Positions 34,240 through 43,387 of a stretch of DNA of 64,000 nt are shown one piece after another (within the stretch, counting starts at the first letter, position 1; the number at the start of each line of letters is the position of its first letter). This DNA is from JAFMDF01 sp965277445 (GTDB lineage Bacteria > Bacteroidota > Bacteroidia > Chitinophagales > Saprospiraceae). Under the pieces are notes generated by a model that had not been told where the DNA came from, ran no database searches, and was given only the letters and a program-made list of their open reading frames with translations. The position numbers and the translations under genes were made by a program. The stretch is taken from positions 248,001 to 312,000 of the forward strand of contig CBDICY010000032.1 of the NCBI GenBank assembly GCA_965277445.1. The letters run 5' to 3'.

Positions 34240-35100
34240 ATGGCATTTGCAAAATTTTTAGTAGATTTAATACGACGCATCACGCCCTCCTTCGGCAATC
34301 AACTAGCACATGTCACCACTTATATCCGAGAATTACCTATTAATCTGGATAGAATGTATGAAAATGCGATAGATTGGGAGCATTTACCTTTTTTGCATAG
34401 TTCTACTTTTTCCGAAATTGAAGTAATAGAGTCAGGTGATTGGGGTTGGAAAGCCAAGGCTTTTTTAACACCAAAATCTAGATTTAACAGCATGATTTTG
34501 GAACTCCGATTAGATAAAGCTAAAAATAGATGGATTACTAAAACCTTGGCTGGATTTGGGAAAGGAACAGAAATTTGGACGCATGCCATTCCTCTTAGCC
34601 CCAACAAAATAAAGGTAATTGTAGATTTTTATGTCCCTAAGTTACCTAGCGCTTTAAAAGCCAAATATGCTGGTCAGTATAGTGCGCTGTATGCGCAATT
34701 ATATGACGAAGATTTATGGATGATGGTGGGTCGACAAAAACAATTAAATAAATTGGATAAAGCTAAAACAACCACTCCTGAAACAACTAAAGTTTTAGGA
34801 AAACTAGGCAACATCAAAGCACACTTACCATTTACTTTTGAATTTAACCATCAGTCTTATCGCTTAGTTGAATTGGCAGATACCCTTGTCGCACACACGT
34901 TATCTTGCCCTCACATGCTAGGGCCGTTACAGGATGCAGATGTCAAGGAGGGTATTTTAGTTTGTCCTTGGCATGGCTATCAATTCGACTTAAAAACACG
35001 CAAATGTATTAGTGGGCAACGGTGTAAATTAGCCCCTGCCCCGTTGATTAAGATTGATACGAATAAGATGGAAGTACTTGCTTTGATGAATAATCGTTAG
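34240..35100 (+). CDS. Rieske non-heme iron oxygenase-like protein with reversed domain order
   Basis: 286 residues. The C-terminal part (about 195-275) is a Rieske [2Fe-2S] domain: Cys223-x-His225 (SCPHMLGPL) and Cys242-x2-His245 (VCPWHGYQF). The N-terminal part has what looks like the mononuclear iron site of ring-hydroxylating oxygenases: ENAIDWEHLPFLH (Asp45, His48, His53), with a possible third ligand Asp in AQLYDEDLWMMVGRQKQL (156-158). Known oxygenases carry the Rieske domain first; here it is last. No reductase or ferredoxin gene is adjacent. Substrate unknown. Reading frame and start (ATG 34240) look sound. Confidence 0.75.
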   Translation: MAFAKFLVDLIRRITPSFGNQLAHVTTYIRELPINLDRMYENAIDWEHLPFLHSSTFSEIEVIESGDWGWKAKAFLTPKSRFNSMILELRLDKAKNRWITKTLAGFGKGTEIWTHAIPLSPNKIKVIVDFYVPKLPSALKAKYAGQYSALYAQLYDEDLWMMVGRQKQLNKLDKAKTTTPETTKVLGKLGNIKAHLPFTFEFNHQSYRLVELADTLVAHTLSCPHMLGPLQDADVKEGILVCPWHGYQFDLKTRKCISGQRCKLAPAPLIKIDTNKMEVLALMNNR

Positions 35101-35345
35101 TGCAATAGGCAATAAACAGTTGACAGTATGCAGTTTAACGTATCTATTTTGTAATAAATTGAATAAAAGACTGTCTGTCAGTTATTAGACTTTATTCGGC
35201 AAAAAACTAATGGTTAAGAGGCTGTTATACGAATAATTTCAGAATAAACACTATTTAAAACTTCCCCCCTAGCCTAGTAAGTTAAATGATTCTGTTAAAA
35301 AATTCTTCTTCCTAAAAAACTAAAAATAGGTCTAAATTAATCCCT

Positions 35346-35402
35346 AAATCCGTTGGGATTTAAATCCGTTTGGGAAACTCTTTTTTAACCCAACGGATTT
35401 TT
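35346..35402. terminator. Hairpin terminator or repeat before the 35425 gene end
   Basis: AAATCCGTTGGG (35346-35357) is complementary to CCCAACGGATTT (35389-35400), then TT; the spacer contains a further copy AAATCCGTTTGGG. It lies 23 bp from the stop of the converging gene. The rest of 35101-35345 has a period-7 CAGTTGA/CAGTATG/CAGTTTA motif (35118-35138) and no gene. Confidence 0.5.
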
Positions 35403-35424
35403 ACTATTTTGAAGCAAATCCCCC

Positions 35425-36492
35425 TTAATAATCCTCTCTCATACTATCTCCCATAGGATGTATAAAAGCTCTTTTAACTAGTTTTGGTTTGCCTAATACT
35501 TTATAAAAAGATCCCATATATTTCACCATTCTTTTACGTTCACTTTTGGATAAATAGTCAAAATCCTCGACTGTTTTTATTAGTTCTGCTTTTTTTGCTT
35601 GAAACAAAGCCAAAACAGGGGCCAACTCTTCCATTTTCTTTTTATGCCCTAAAAAATATCGGTCGGTAATCGTTCTTACGGGCAAGGAACTATTTGGGAT
35701 GGCATAGTTAGTACTCACCATTCCCGAAAAATCAAAATCATAAGCTATTGGAATCATTTCGCCACTCTCTAAACTAATAATTTCGCAATTTCTACACGTA
35801 GGCAATAACCAATCTGTATTCCCAATAAAATATTGAAAGACTTGAAATAGGGTATAATCAAAGGTCGATAAATGCACCGGTTTCATACATTTAGCGTCAC
35901 TCATTACCGCATCAACTCTATCAATTAACTCTTCTCGGTGTTCTATTAAAAACCCTTTAGTGGTAATTGGGGCAATATTCTCCAACGAGTCTTTTATTTC
36001 TAAATCAATTAATTGCACCTTTAAACTTTGATCGGTCAAAACATTATTTAGTTTATACACCAAATATTCTTTGAGCACATATCTTTCAAAATTATTCCCC
36101 AATTTACAAGGATAAACCAGCTTAAACTCATTATTCTTATTCAGCTTTCGAGCTTTTAGTGCTTTCTTCGGATACTTTAATTTTAAAGGCGGATTATCAC
36201 ATTTCTGACTACGAAATTTCCCTCTGGTTTTTAGCTGAATATTATCCGTCCATACTTCGCCATCATCAAATGTGATGGTCGCTACTGCTTGTTGATAATT
36301 CATCATTCGACGGTCATCAAACAGCATTTTCAGATCCATTTCTAAGGCTACCTTTGGTAATTTCTGGGTGGTTAAGACATCTAAAAGGCTTTCTTTTTTA
36401 GGCTTAGCCAATTGTTCTTTTTGAGTCTGGGCTAATAGGGAATGGCTAGCAATAAAAAGTAATAGAATAAGGGATAATTGGCGTCGTTTCAT
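35425..36492 (-). CDS. Exported protein of unknown function
   Basis: 355 residues with a signal peptide (MKRRQLSLILLLFIASHSLLAQ). The mature part has ATITFDDGEVWTDNIQLKTR, GNNFERYVLKEYLVYKLNN, FQVFQYFIGNTDWLLPTCRN and IPIAYDFDFSGMVSTNYA. The GNTDW and YDFDFSG motifs recall the catalytic loop and metal-binding acid of atypical kinase-like folds (CotH/HipA-like), and the protein is widespread in Bacteroidota as an uncharacterised family, but this kinship is only a suggestion. Monocistronic. Confidence 0.65.
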   Translation of the reverse strand: MKRRQLSLILLLFIASHSLLAQTQKEQLAKPKKESLLDVLTTQKLPKVALEMDLKMLFDDRRMMNYQQAVATITFDDGEVWTDNIQLKTRGKFRSQKCDNPPLKLKYPKKALKARKLNKNNEFKLVYPCKLGNNFERYVLKEYLVYKLNNVLTDQSLKVQLIDLEIKDSLENIAPITTKGFLIEHREELIDRVDAVMSDAKCMKPVHLSTFDYTLFQVFQYFIGNTDWLLPTCRNCEIISLESGEMIPIAYDFDFSGMVSTNYAIPNSSLPVRTITDRYFLGHKKKMEELAPVLALFQAKKAELIKTVEDFDYLSKSERKRMVKYMGSFYKVLGKPKLVKRAFIHPMGDSMREDY

Positions 36493-36623
36493 GATTAGCT
36501 ATCTTGTTTTATTAGAGTTAAGTGCAAAAATAGCTACTTTGATAAGATTTAGCCGAAGATATTTGGCTATTCGTCCTAGTTGGTACGTTTGTTAGCGAGA
36601 TAATCTTCAATCCAACGAATTCA

Positions 36624-36665
36624 TCATTCATAGTTCATCATTCATCATTCATCATTCATCATTAT
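36624..36665. repeat. Six tandem TCATTCA-type heptamers
   Basis: TCATTCA, TAGTTCA, TCATTCA x3, TCATTAT. It ends immediately before the stop codon of the amidohydrolase gene. It shares the heptamer with the loci at 24.6 and 26.0 kb; here only one arm is present. Confidence 0.7.
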
Positions 36666-36666
36666 T

Positions 36667-38394
36667 CTAATGTTTACTTCGTAACAACTGCCCATACTGC
36701 TTTTGTCCCAAATCCGTCACAAATCCATTCGCAGACCCAAACACTTCTTCTCCATTAATCAACACATGATTCACTACTCCATCAGAACGTTTGACATAAC
36801 GATAAGCGCCTTTCAAACTAGGATGGTAATCCTCAATCGGTTCTTCTGTTAAATGAGAATTCAATTTAGAAGGATCAATTACACAAACATCTGCTCGTCG
36901 TCCAACTTCCAACGATCCTGCATCCAACCCTAACCAATCACAAGGCATTTTAGTCAAACGGTGAATCGCTTTTTCTATCGGTAATATTTCAGGATAATCT
37001 AAGGCCTGACGCAATGCTTGCAACGAACCATCATGGAACGCCATATTGACATTATGCGCACCAGAATCATTAAAACCCGGTATTGTCGCAGGATGTGCTA
37101 GTAATTGAACCCGTATTTTATCTCGATGATTGGCAGCCGTACATTTCCAAATCAAATCGGTATCATGGGTAACAATTAAATCCATAAAATAATCTAAGCC
37201 TTCCAACCCTTTTTCGGCGGCTAATTCGTGAAATGTTTTGCCGACTAAAGTTGTATCAGGCGCTTTGGTCACCGTCATTTCTTGTAATAAACGAGGAAAA
37301 ACCGAAGTTCCTTTATGATCCCAATCCTTTTTAAACCATTTTCTAAATGCAGGGTCTTGAAAAGCTTTTTTACGTTCCGCAGGGGTTGCACCTATCACTT
37401 CCACCATCGACGGAAATTCTTCAAATAAAGGCGTAATGGGTCCTTCGCCATAATTCAAAAAAGGCATTGCTAAGGCTTGAAAACGCATATCTGCATTAAA
37501 CAATTTCTTGCCAATCATCGCTCCTCTAGTAACGAGTTTATAGATACTTTCATCTGATTTCAAATCCATTGCCGCCACAATCGTCGTCTTCAAAGGCTTT
37601 CTAAAAATACCAGAACTCATTCTCAATAAATGAACGCCTGACATTTTATCCAAGGCATTCGGGGTCGCTTGTAATACTCGATTATGCTTCCGCAAAACAT
37701 TGGCTAAAGTCCGATATTCTTTGACCGATGCTTGTTGAGATGGTACGGAAGTGCCTTTGTACTCGTCTGTAAAAACGCCTGCCCAACGGTGAAAAGGTAA
37801 CATATCTATGGACATCCCTAAATAGCCCGCCTCCATTGCCTCTTCTAAATAGTTATTCATTTTTGCCTGCTCCGCCTTCGTCGCATTCGGGCTTTTAAAA
37901 CTCCGCTCTACGCCCATTGCTGCTATCCGAAGATTAGAATGCCCGACAAAACTCGCCACATTTGGTCCCATTGGTAGTTTTTCTAAATGCTCGTAATATT
38001 CCGTTAAATTAGTCCAAGTAATCTTATCTTTTATCCACTCGGTCAAGACTTGTGCTGGCATATTTTCGACCCGACAAAATAAATCTACAATGTCTTCATC
38101 TTTCCCCAATGCCGCAGAAATAGAACAATTCCCCATCACTACGGTCGTCGTTCCATGTCTCACCGATTCTTCCAAACCGGGCATCACTTCAATCTCCGCA
38201 TCGTAATGTGTATGAATATCCACAAAACCTGGCGTCACCCATTTATCGGTCGCATCAATTTCTTTTGCGCCTTCAATCGTCGGTGCTTTATCGTGAATCG
38301 CTGCTACTTTACCATTTTGAATCACTATATCCGCTTTTCTGCCTTTTGCGCCTGTGCCATCGAAGAAGAGTCCGTTTCTGATTATTGTTGTCAT
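36667..38394 (-). CDS. N-acyl-D-amino-acid deacylase family amidohydrolase
   Basis: 575 residues. The metal site begins GFVDIHTHYDAE (His61, His63), with VRHGTTTVVMGNCSIS where the bridging Cys/Lys-like residue of D-aminoacylases sits, VGHSNLR (His), and GFNDSGAH (metal Asp region near 458) and the C-terminal RADVCVIDP. Hydrolyses N-acyl-D-amino acids or similar amides in the cytoplasm. Length is that of the longer D-aminoacylase branch. Monocistronic or with the ThuA gene 85 bp upstream. Confidence 0.82.
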   Translation of the reverse strand: MTTIIRNGLFFDGTGAKGRKADIVIQNGKVAAIHDKAPTIEGAKEIDATDKWVTPGFVDIHTHYDAEIEVMPGLEESVRHGTTTVVMGNCSISAALGKDEDIVDLFCRVENMPAQVLTEWIKDKITWTNLTEYYEHLEKLPMGPNVASFVGHSNLRIAAMGVERSFKSPNATKAEQAKMNNYLEEAMEAGYLGMSIDMLPFHRWAGVFTDEYKGTSVPSQQASVKEYRTLANVLRKHNRVLQATPNALDKMSGVHLLRMSSGIFRKPLKTTIVAAMDLKSDESIYKLVTRGAMIGKKLFNADMRFQALAMPFLNYGEGPITPLFEEFPSMVEVIGATPAERKKAFQDPAFRKWFKKDWDHKGTSVFPRLLQEMTVTKAPDTTLVGKTFHELAAEKGLEGLDYFMDLIVTHDTDLIWKCTAANHRDKIRVQLLAHPATIPGFNDSGAHNVNMAFHDGSLQALRQALDYPEILPIEKAIHRLTKMPCDWLGLDAGSLEVGRRADVCVIDPSKLNSHLTEEPIEDYHPSLKGAYRYVKRSDGVVNHVLINGEEVFGSANGFVTDLGQKQYGQLLRSKH

Positions 38395-38403
38395 GTTGTG
38401 AGA

Positions 38404-38480
38404 TTGATGAGATGATGAGTTAATGAGGTGATGAGAGGATTCTTATCCACCTTATTACCTCATCAACTCATTACCTTATT
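38404..38480. repeat. GATGAG/CTCATC inverted low-complexity repeat
   Basis: GATGAGA, TGATGAG, TTAATGAG, GTGATGAG followed by TTATTACCTCATCAACTCAT (38452-38471). The same type as 5431-5530 and 53770-53870. It sits between the amidohydrolase and ThuA genes. Confidence 0.6.
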
Positions 38481-39576
38481 ATAAAGTTTTTCTATTCGCC
38501 CATTTTCTAGTTGAAGTAGCTGTTTCCGTTGGAAAATCTTTAGGAACTGCTTGCGTCACTTTTCCAGTTGCGGCCCATTCTGCCCCTCTTTGGAAAGTAG
38601 TCATAAAACCTACGCATTCCATTGCGGTCCCCATATGCCCCATTCCAGAATGAAAGACTCGACCTTTTCCGTAGTCAATTACCATCAAAAGTGGTTCATG
38701 TCTCCCCGTACCATTGATTTTTTTATCCCAAGGTGGTCCATTTTTTTCTACATCAGAATAAGCCGTTGCCAATACCGTCATATTTTCCGCAGGACCTCTT
38801 AACCGATCGTATAATTCATCATAGACATGTAGCCATTTCGTTGGCAAATCTTTCATAATTGGATGTTCTGGACTTCGAGTCGTCATAACATATTCTTGCT
38901 GTGGACCATGCGACCCACAAGGGCCTTCCGATGGATCATCCACTCTTTCTCCTGCCTTATTATAATAGACATAAGGGCCTGTTGCTGTATTTCTACCACC
39001 CCATCCACCAAGGCCAATCATTTTATTAAATTCGTCCCAATCACCGTAAGAATTATTAGCTGCGTGAACAATGACCAGTCCGCCGCCATTCTTCATATAG
39101 TTGACAAAATTATTTTTAGTTGCTTCGGGCCAAGTAGAGGCTTGCCAACCCATATTGGAAATCACTACATCATACGCAGCAAAATCAGGGCTAAAAGTAG
39201 AATCAGGCGTCGGTTTTTCTACCGAAATTGTTTTTTTCCCATTCGGCAGAGGATATTTTTCTAATAAAATAGTTGCATCTGCCGCTTTGACGCCTAAAGC
39301 ATCTTGGTCATAATGTGGCCCTTGCCAAGTATAAGCAGTTCGGGCATAATCAACGATAAACAATTCCGAATCCTTTAAATAATCACTCATCAACATGGTG
39401 GTCAATGGAAAAACACCATGATTGTTTTCGCCATCAATAATTAAAGCTTTTAATTTTTTAGGCGTTTCGGTGACTGTTGTTTTAGCTGCTTCCTCCTTCG
39501 CTGTTTTGTCAGCGGAACAAGCAATTAGACTCATTAGTATAATGGTTATTAAAGAGAAGGTAATTGATCGTTTCAT
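38479..39576 (-). CDS. ThuA-like lipoprotein (trehalose-utilisation type)
   Basis: 365 residues with lipobox at Cys20 (MKRSITFSLITIILMSLIAC). The ThuA class I glutamine amidotransferase-like fold is seen in KALIIDGENNHG, YDVVISNMGW, NGGGLVIVHAANNSYGDWDE, GPQQEYVM, HPIM and GRVFHSGMGHMG. ThuA proteins often take part in carbohydrate catabolism in Bacteroidota; a sugar symporter gene lies upstream. No hydrolase active Cys is apparent, as is normal for ThuA. Confidence 0.85.
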   Translation of the reverse strand: MKRSITFSLITIILMSLIACSADKTAKEEAAKTTVTETPKKLKALIIDGENNHGVFPLTTMLMSDYLKDSELFIVDYARTAYTWQGPHYDQDALGVKAADATILLEKYPLPNGKKTISVEKPTPDSTFSPDFAAYDVVISNMGWQASTWPEATKNNFVNYMKNGGGLVIVHAANNSYGDWDEFNKMIGLGGWGGRNTATGPYVYYNKAGERVDDPSEGPCGSHGPQQEYVMTTRSPEHPIMKDLPTKWLHVYDELYDRLRGPAENMTVLATAYSDVEKNGPPWDKKINGTGRHEPLLMVIDYGKGRVFHSGMGHMGTAMECVGFMTTFQRGAEWAATGKVTQAVPKDFPTETATSTRKWANRKTL

Positions 39577-39691
39577 ATTCTATATTTTTTGGGAAAGGTA
39601 AGAAATTTGGAGAAGTATGTGGTAATTTCTTATTTATTTTTTGGTATTACTACTGCTGGTTCCAAAAAGCCTTCTTGCATTGAAAATATAA

Positions 39692-39859
39692 ACTTTTCTT
39701 CAAAATGACCACAGTATCGGCGCATTAACCCGCTCCTTGATTAACCGAAATTTAAAAGAGCGACTTTCTTTACGAGCCATCTGCCGAGTGTTCGATATTA
39801 GTCTAACCTAGCTACAAGCTTTCGCACAGAATTTATGGCAAAAAACGCCAAAGGATTAG
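39692..39859 (+). pseudogene. Relic of an IS1-family transposase gene
   Basis: The plus strand from 39692 reads TFLQNDHSIGALTRSLINRN then LKERLSLRAICRVFDISLT, a TAG at 39809 where IS1 transposases have Trp, then LQAFAQNLWQKTPKD and another TAG. This matches the IS1 transposase stretch LERISLRGICRVxGVSLSWLLSF by eye. A second frame (QYRRINPLLD) suggests a frameshift as well. No terminal repeats were found, so it is a decayed fragment. The remaining gap 39577-39937 holds nothing else that I see. Confidence 0.5.
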
Positions 39860-39937
39860 GGTAAACCAAGGAGGTAAAAAACATTATATTGTTAGAATTT
39901 GGCGATAATAAGTGTTGATGCCGTAATAAAAATGTTA

Positions 39938-41356
39938 TTAAGTTTTTCCCTCCAACCCCGCCCGAATCTCCAAAAACCGCCCCTTATTAATCGGATAAGG
40001 CAAAATAAAAAACACCGACAAAACAAAAAAGCCAAGCGTAATTGGGCCGCCTACCCAACCCAAACTATCAATAGCGGATTGCGCCACATTTGCTACCTCC
40101 GCTTGCTTAGGAAAGTCAGTCCAAGCCAGCAATAAACCTGCGATAAAAGTGCCGACGCCGGTAGTCATTTTAAGAGAAAGAGACATCATGGAAAAAAATA
40201 AGCCTTCCTGTCGATTCCCCGTTTGTAGCTCAAATTCATCTACGACATCCGCCATCATGGAATTCACTAAACTGACGGTGGTCATGAGTGCCGTATAAGC
40301 GATAATCAGCGTGACGACATAGGTGGGCAACAATAAAGACGAACCATTCTCAGGAAAAAAGCCCAACATCCTTAACTGAAAAGGAAAAGTAAACCCTAAT
40401 CCTACTATTAGTGCACTCCAAAGAGTAGGCATTTTTTTATCAAATTTATACCCTAAATTGGGGGCAATGAGTACAGATAAAAATCCTCCTATCATAGCAC
40501 TTATTGGTAAAACCGCCATTTCTTGAGTAGCGAAACCAAAGTAATAGGTGCAATAATAAGGCGTAAAGATGATACTGACTCCTAAGCCAACATGCAGCAA
40601 CATAAAGAATAAAACCAAACTACGAAAAGAAGGCATTTTAAAAGCAATTCCTAGGCTTTTCAATAATTGACGAGTCGTTAGTTGATTTTGAAAAGCGGAC
40701 GGTTGAGGGAGAAAAGGGATAATTTTTCTAGTTCCCCAAGCACTTATGAGAATCAAGATGGACATCATCCCCCCACATAACAAGGCGAAGGTTGGATAAG
40801 CCCCTTTATTTAATAAGCCATTGGAAAACTCCTCGGTTGGCACAAAATAAAAGACATACCCCACAATCATTACGATGACCGAAAACAGCGCCGAAAACAT
40901 TAATCGAATCGCTGTAATAGCCGTTCTTTCTTTATAGTCCGTGCTTAGTTCTGCCCCCAAAGAAATGTAGGGCACATAAAAGACCGTAATCGCCGTCCGA
41001 ACTAAGATAGCCATTGTGGTTAACCATAAAAAAAGCTGGGTTTGGCTGAGCCCATCTGGAGGGGCAAATAATAGCCACATCAAAAAGCCCAAAGGCAGCG
41101 CCGCAGCGAACATAAAAGGATGTCGTCGTCCCCATTTTTTGGATTGCCATTTATCGGAAATGATGCCCAATAAGGGGTCTGAAATAGCATCGAAAACAAG
41201 TGCTATCAAAGAAGATAAACCTGCTAACTCAGGGTCCAATCCTAATACTTGACTAAAATAAAAAAAGAGGAATAATTGGAATAAACCGTCTTTTATGCCG
41301 ATGGATGCTCGACCAAGCCCGTAGAATAGTTTGATTTTTAGAGGAAGGTTGTTCAT
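39938..41356 (-). CDS. GPH-type sugar/cation symporter (MFS)
   Basis: 472 residues, 12 membrane helices. Starts MNNLPLKIKLFYGLGRASIGIKD, with the GPH motifs LVFDAISDPLLGIISDKWQSKKWGRRHPFM (loop 2-3) and YVPYISLGAELSTDYKERT (loop 4-5). The family (MelB, GusB, XylP relatives) imports glycosides, pentosides or hexuronides with Na+ or H+. The substrate could be tied to the ThuA gene on the same strand, which is a guess. Confidence 0.85.
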   Translation of the reverse strand: MNNLPLKIKLFYGLGRASIGIKDGLFQLFLFFYFSQVLGLDPELAGLSSLIALVFDAISDPLLGIISDKWQSKKWGRRHPFMFAAALPLGFLMWLLFAPPDGLSQTQLFLWLTTMAILVRTAITVFYVPYISLGAELSTDYKERTAITAIRLMFSALFSVIVMIVGYVFYFVPTEEFSNGLLNKGAYPTFALLCGGMMSILILISAWGTRKIIPFLPQPSAFQNQLTTRQLLKSLGIAFKMPSFRSLVLFFMLLHVGLGVSIIFTPYYCTYYFGFATQEMAVLPISAMIGGFLSVLIAPNLGYKFDKKMPTLWSALIVGLGFTFPFQLRMLGFFPENGSSLLLPTYVVTLIIAYTALMTTVSLVNSMMADVVDEFELQTGNRQEGLFFSMMSLSLKMTTGVGTFIAGLLLAWTDFPKQAEVANVAQSAIDSLGWVGGPITLGFFVLSVFFILPYPINKGRFLEIRAGLEGKT

Positions 41357-41378
41357 TTTGTGTTTGAAAATGTTTATT

Positions 41379-41531
41379 TTTTTGACGCTGAGAGACGCAG
41401 ACTTTTTATGGCTTTTTTATGTTTTTCTTTAGTAGTTTATTTGGAAGACTTTCACACGAGACATTGTTTTTCGTAAGAAAAAAAACATAATAAATCATAA
41501 TTTTAAACAGCGTCCTTCAGCGTCAAAAGAA
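41379..41531. repeat. GACGCTGA inverted repeat pair
   Basis: TTTGACGCTGAGAGACGCAG at about 41380-41399 and CAGCGTCCTTCAGCGTCAAA at about 41509-41528 are reverse complements with two changes. Non-coding spacer between the symporter and the DUF2147 gene. Confidence 0.55.
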
Positions 41532-41546
41532 AAGCTCCGTTCAAAT

Positions 41547-41900
41547 TTATTCTACCTTCTTCCAAACCAAAGTCCGATCCGAAGAACCTTGAGAAATGGT
41601 AATACTCAGTTTATCTTCAGTTGGCTCAACAACTGCATCTACTTCTCGGTTTCTTCTGGCAATAAACAATTTTCCTTTCCATTGTCCATCTACTTTTTTA
41701 AAATCCCTTAGTACATTGGTACCAATTTTGGCTTTCCCACTACCAGGCTCAATAACTTTTCCATACCAAGCACCATCTTTCTGATAGGTTTCGATTTTGG
41801 TATTGCCTTTATTAGTCAGCCAAGTCCCTTTTTGAAAATCTTGGGCGGATAAGGTGATAACAAATCCTAGTGCTAGGATTAGACAAGTAATTTTTTTCAT
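41547..41900 (-). CDS. DUF2147-like exported protein
   Basis: 117 residues from ATG 41900, chosen because MKKITCLILALGFVITLSAQ is a signal peptide with cleavage before DFQKG. The mature part has the DUF2147 pattern GTWLTNKGNTKIETYQ, AWYGKVIEP, ... and VLRDFKKVDGQWKGKLFIAR, ending LVWKKVE. The reading frame is open through to an upstream oxidoreductase fragment, so a fused 272-residue product is formally possible but unlikely. Periplasmic or outer-membrane facing; function unknown. Confidence 0.75.
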   Translation of the reverse strand: MKKITCLILALGFVITLSAQDFQKGTWLTNKGNTKIETYQKDGAWYGKVIEPGSGKAKIGTNVLRDFKKVDGQWKGKLFIARRNREVDAVVEPTEDKLSITISQGSSDRTLVWKKVE

Positions 41901-41984
41901 GTTAATTGTTTTTGACATTTTTAAATTAAGCCTTATTATAAGCTGGCTTATACTACTTTTTAGCAATAATAATTTTAGCAATAA

Positions 41985-42365
41985 ATTATCTTTTCCAACA
42001 ATAGTCCATTTATTTTCATCGGAGTCCCAAGACACTTCCGAAACCCAATGATTATATCTGATATGTTGCTCCAGTTTATATTCATCAACTGTTTCTTGGA
42101 GGTACTTCAAAATAGTTGCCCCATCGGAAATGGTTTTATTGTACGTCCAAGGTTTAAAATTATAGGAAAAGGTGTGCATATCTGAATCAGAACGAATACC
42201 GAGGTATTTGAATAAATCCCAAGTGCCTCCGATATTGCTTCTGCCTTCTAACATAGCAAAGGTCTTATTGGGACAGTTTCGCTTTAAATGGCAAGCTGCT
42301 CCGATACCTGATAAGCCTGCTCCGATTATGATTACGTCGAAATGGTTGGTACTGCTATTTTTCAT
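41985..42365 (-). pseudogene. N-terminal fragment of a Baeyer-Villiger-type flavin monooxygenase
   Basis: From ATG 42365: DVIIIGAGLSGIGAACHLKR (FAD Rossmann), SNIGGTWDLFKYLGIRSDSD and MHTFSYNFKPWTYNKTISDG, all typical of BVMOs. Similarity ends near SWDSDENKWTIVGKD (about residue 125); the usual 480-residue protein with the FxGxxxHxxxW fingerprint is missing. After this point the frame runs through low-complexity residues (LLLKLLLLKSS) into the DUF2147 gene. It lies directly behind an SDR gene, the usual partner of BVMOs. Confidence 0.7.
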
Positions 42366-42467
42366 AGATTATTTTTCGTAACCATCAATTTTTTGGTAGG
42401 TTCAGAATTTATTATAGTGGAGTTATTCAGAGCCTGCCAAATAAATTTGGTGGCTACGTATGACTCC

Positions 42468-43295
42468 TCATTTCATCAAACTATTAAATGGTTTAAACCT
42501 CTCCTGCATCTTCATTTTTTCTATTTGTTCCTTCCATAAAATTTTAATCCGCAGGCTCAAAGGCAGTTTTGACAAAAAACTGACACTAGCCGCTAAATGA
42601 CCTGACAGAATATTGAGTTTACCTTTTCTGATAGCTTTTATAACATCACGGGCAACGGCTTCTGGAGGCGTTACTAAGGTCTTTTTATAGGTATCCGTTT
42701 CAAAACCATCTGCGATAGCGGTTTTGATTTTCCCCGGCATGACATTATGAATACTAATGGGAGATTTATGAAATTCTGCCATGAGCGTTTCCGTAAATCC
42801 TCGCACGGCAAACTTGGACGTATTATAGGCAATAGCGCCCGGAGCACCTATCAAACTTGCGACACTTGACACATTGACAACTGCTCCTTCATTATTTTCT
42901 ACGAGTTGTGGAAGAAAGGCACGACAGCCATAAATGATCCCAAACAAATTCACTTCCATCACTTTTTGAAATATTTTAGCATCGCCATAAATAAATGGTC
43001 CTCCGCCCCCTGCAAGTCCTGCATTATTTATAATGATATGGGTATTGCCTAAGGCTGATTTTACGTCTTCCGCAAACTGAAATACTTCTGTTTCGACAGA
43101 CACATCGAAAGCCTTAGTGAAAACTTCGGTTACGCCAAGGTCTTGCACTAGTTGCTTTGTTTCCAATAAGTTAGCTTCATTCCAATCCGCCAATGCCAAC
43201 TTAGCTCCTAGTTTGCCAAATTCGATAGCATAAGCTCTGCCCATTCCAGAACCTGCGCCAGTTATTGCTACTACTTTATTTTTAAAGTCTTTCAT
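42468..43295 (-). CDS. Short-chain dehydrogenase/reductase
   Basis: 275 residues. Classical SDR: TGAGSGMGRAYA cofactor loop (12-23), NNAG (90-93), catalytic Ser143/144, Tyr157 and Lys161 in VNVSSVASLIG-APGAIAYNTSKFA. Asp37 after the second strand (LADWNE) indicates NAD+. The basic C-terminus is of the BVMO-linked SDR type, so the natural substrate may be an alcohol/ketone fed to the now broken BVMO. Divergent from the AraC regulator gene. Confidence 0.87.
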   Translation of the reverse strand: MKDFKNKVVAITGAGSGMGRAYAIEFGKLGAKLALADWNEANLLETKQLVQDLGVTEVFTKAFDVSVETEVFQFAEDVKSALGNTHIIINNAGLAGGGGPFIYGDAKIFQKVMEVNLFGIIYGCRAFLPQLVENNEGAVVNVSSVASLIGAPGAIAYNTSKFAVRGFTETLMAEFHKSPISIHNVMPGKIKTAIADGFETDTYKKTLVTPPEAVARDVIKAIRKGKLNILSGHLAASVSFLSKLPLSLRIKILWKEQIEKMKMQERFKPFNSLMK

Positions 43296-43320
43296 TATGT
43301 TTTGTTTTGTTTTGTAGATG

Positions 43321-43387
43321 GTGGACGGTGGATGGTGGACAGTCGGCGCAATCGACCGTCTACCGTCAAGTGAAACGACCGTCTAAA
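43321..43387. repeat. GTGGACG heptamer repeat with inverted arm
   Basis: GTGGACG, GTGGATG, GTGGACA, GTCGGCG (43321-43348), then GACCGTC, TACCGTC (43354-43367) and GACCGTC again (43377). The arms pair. The same heptamer occurs inside the DUF3604 gene at 58744-58771. The remaining sequence to 43642 is AT-rich with no gene. Confidence 0.7.

Noticed and set aside
41547..42365. A single 272-residue fusion of oxidoreductase and DUF2147
   Set aside because: A clear signal peptide start at 41900 and loss of BVMO similarity at about residue 125 favour a relic plus a separate gene.
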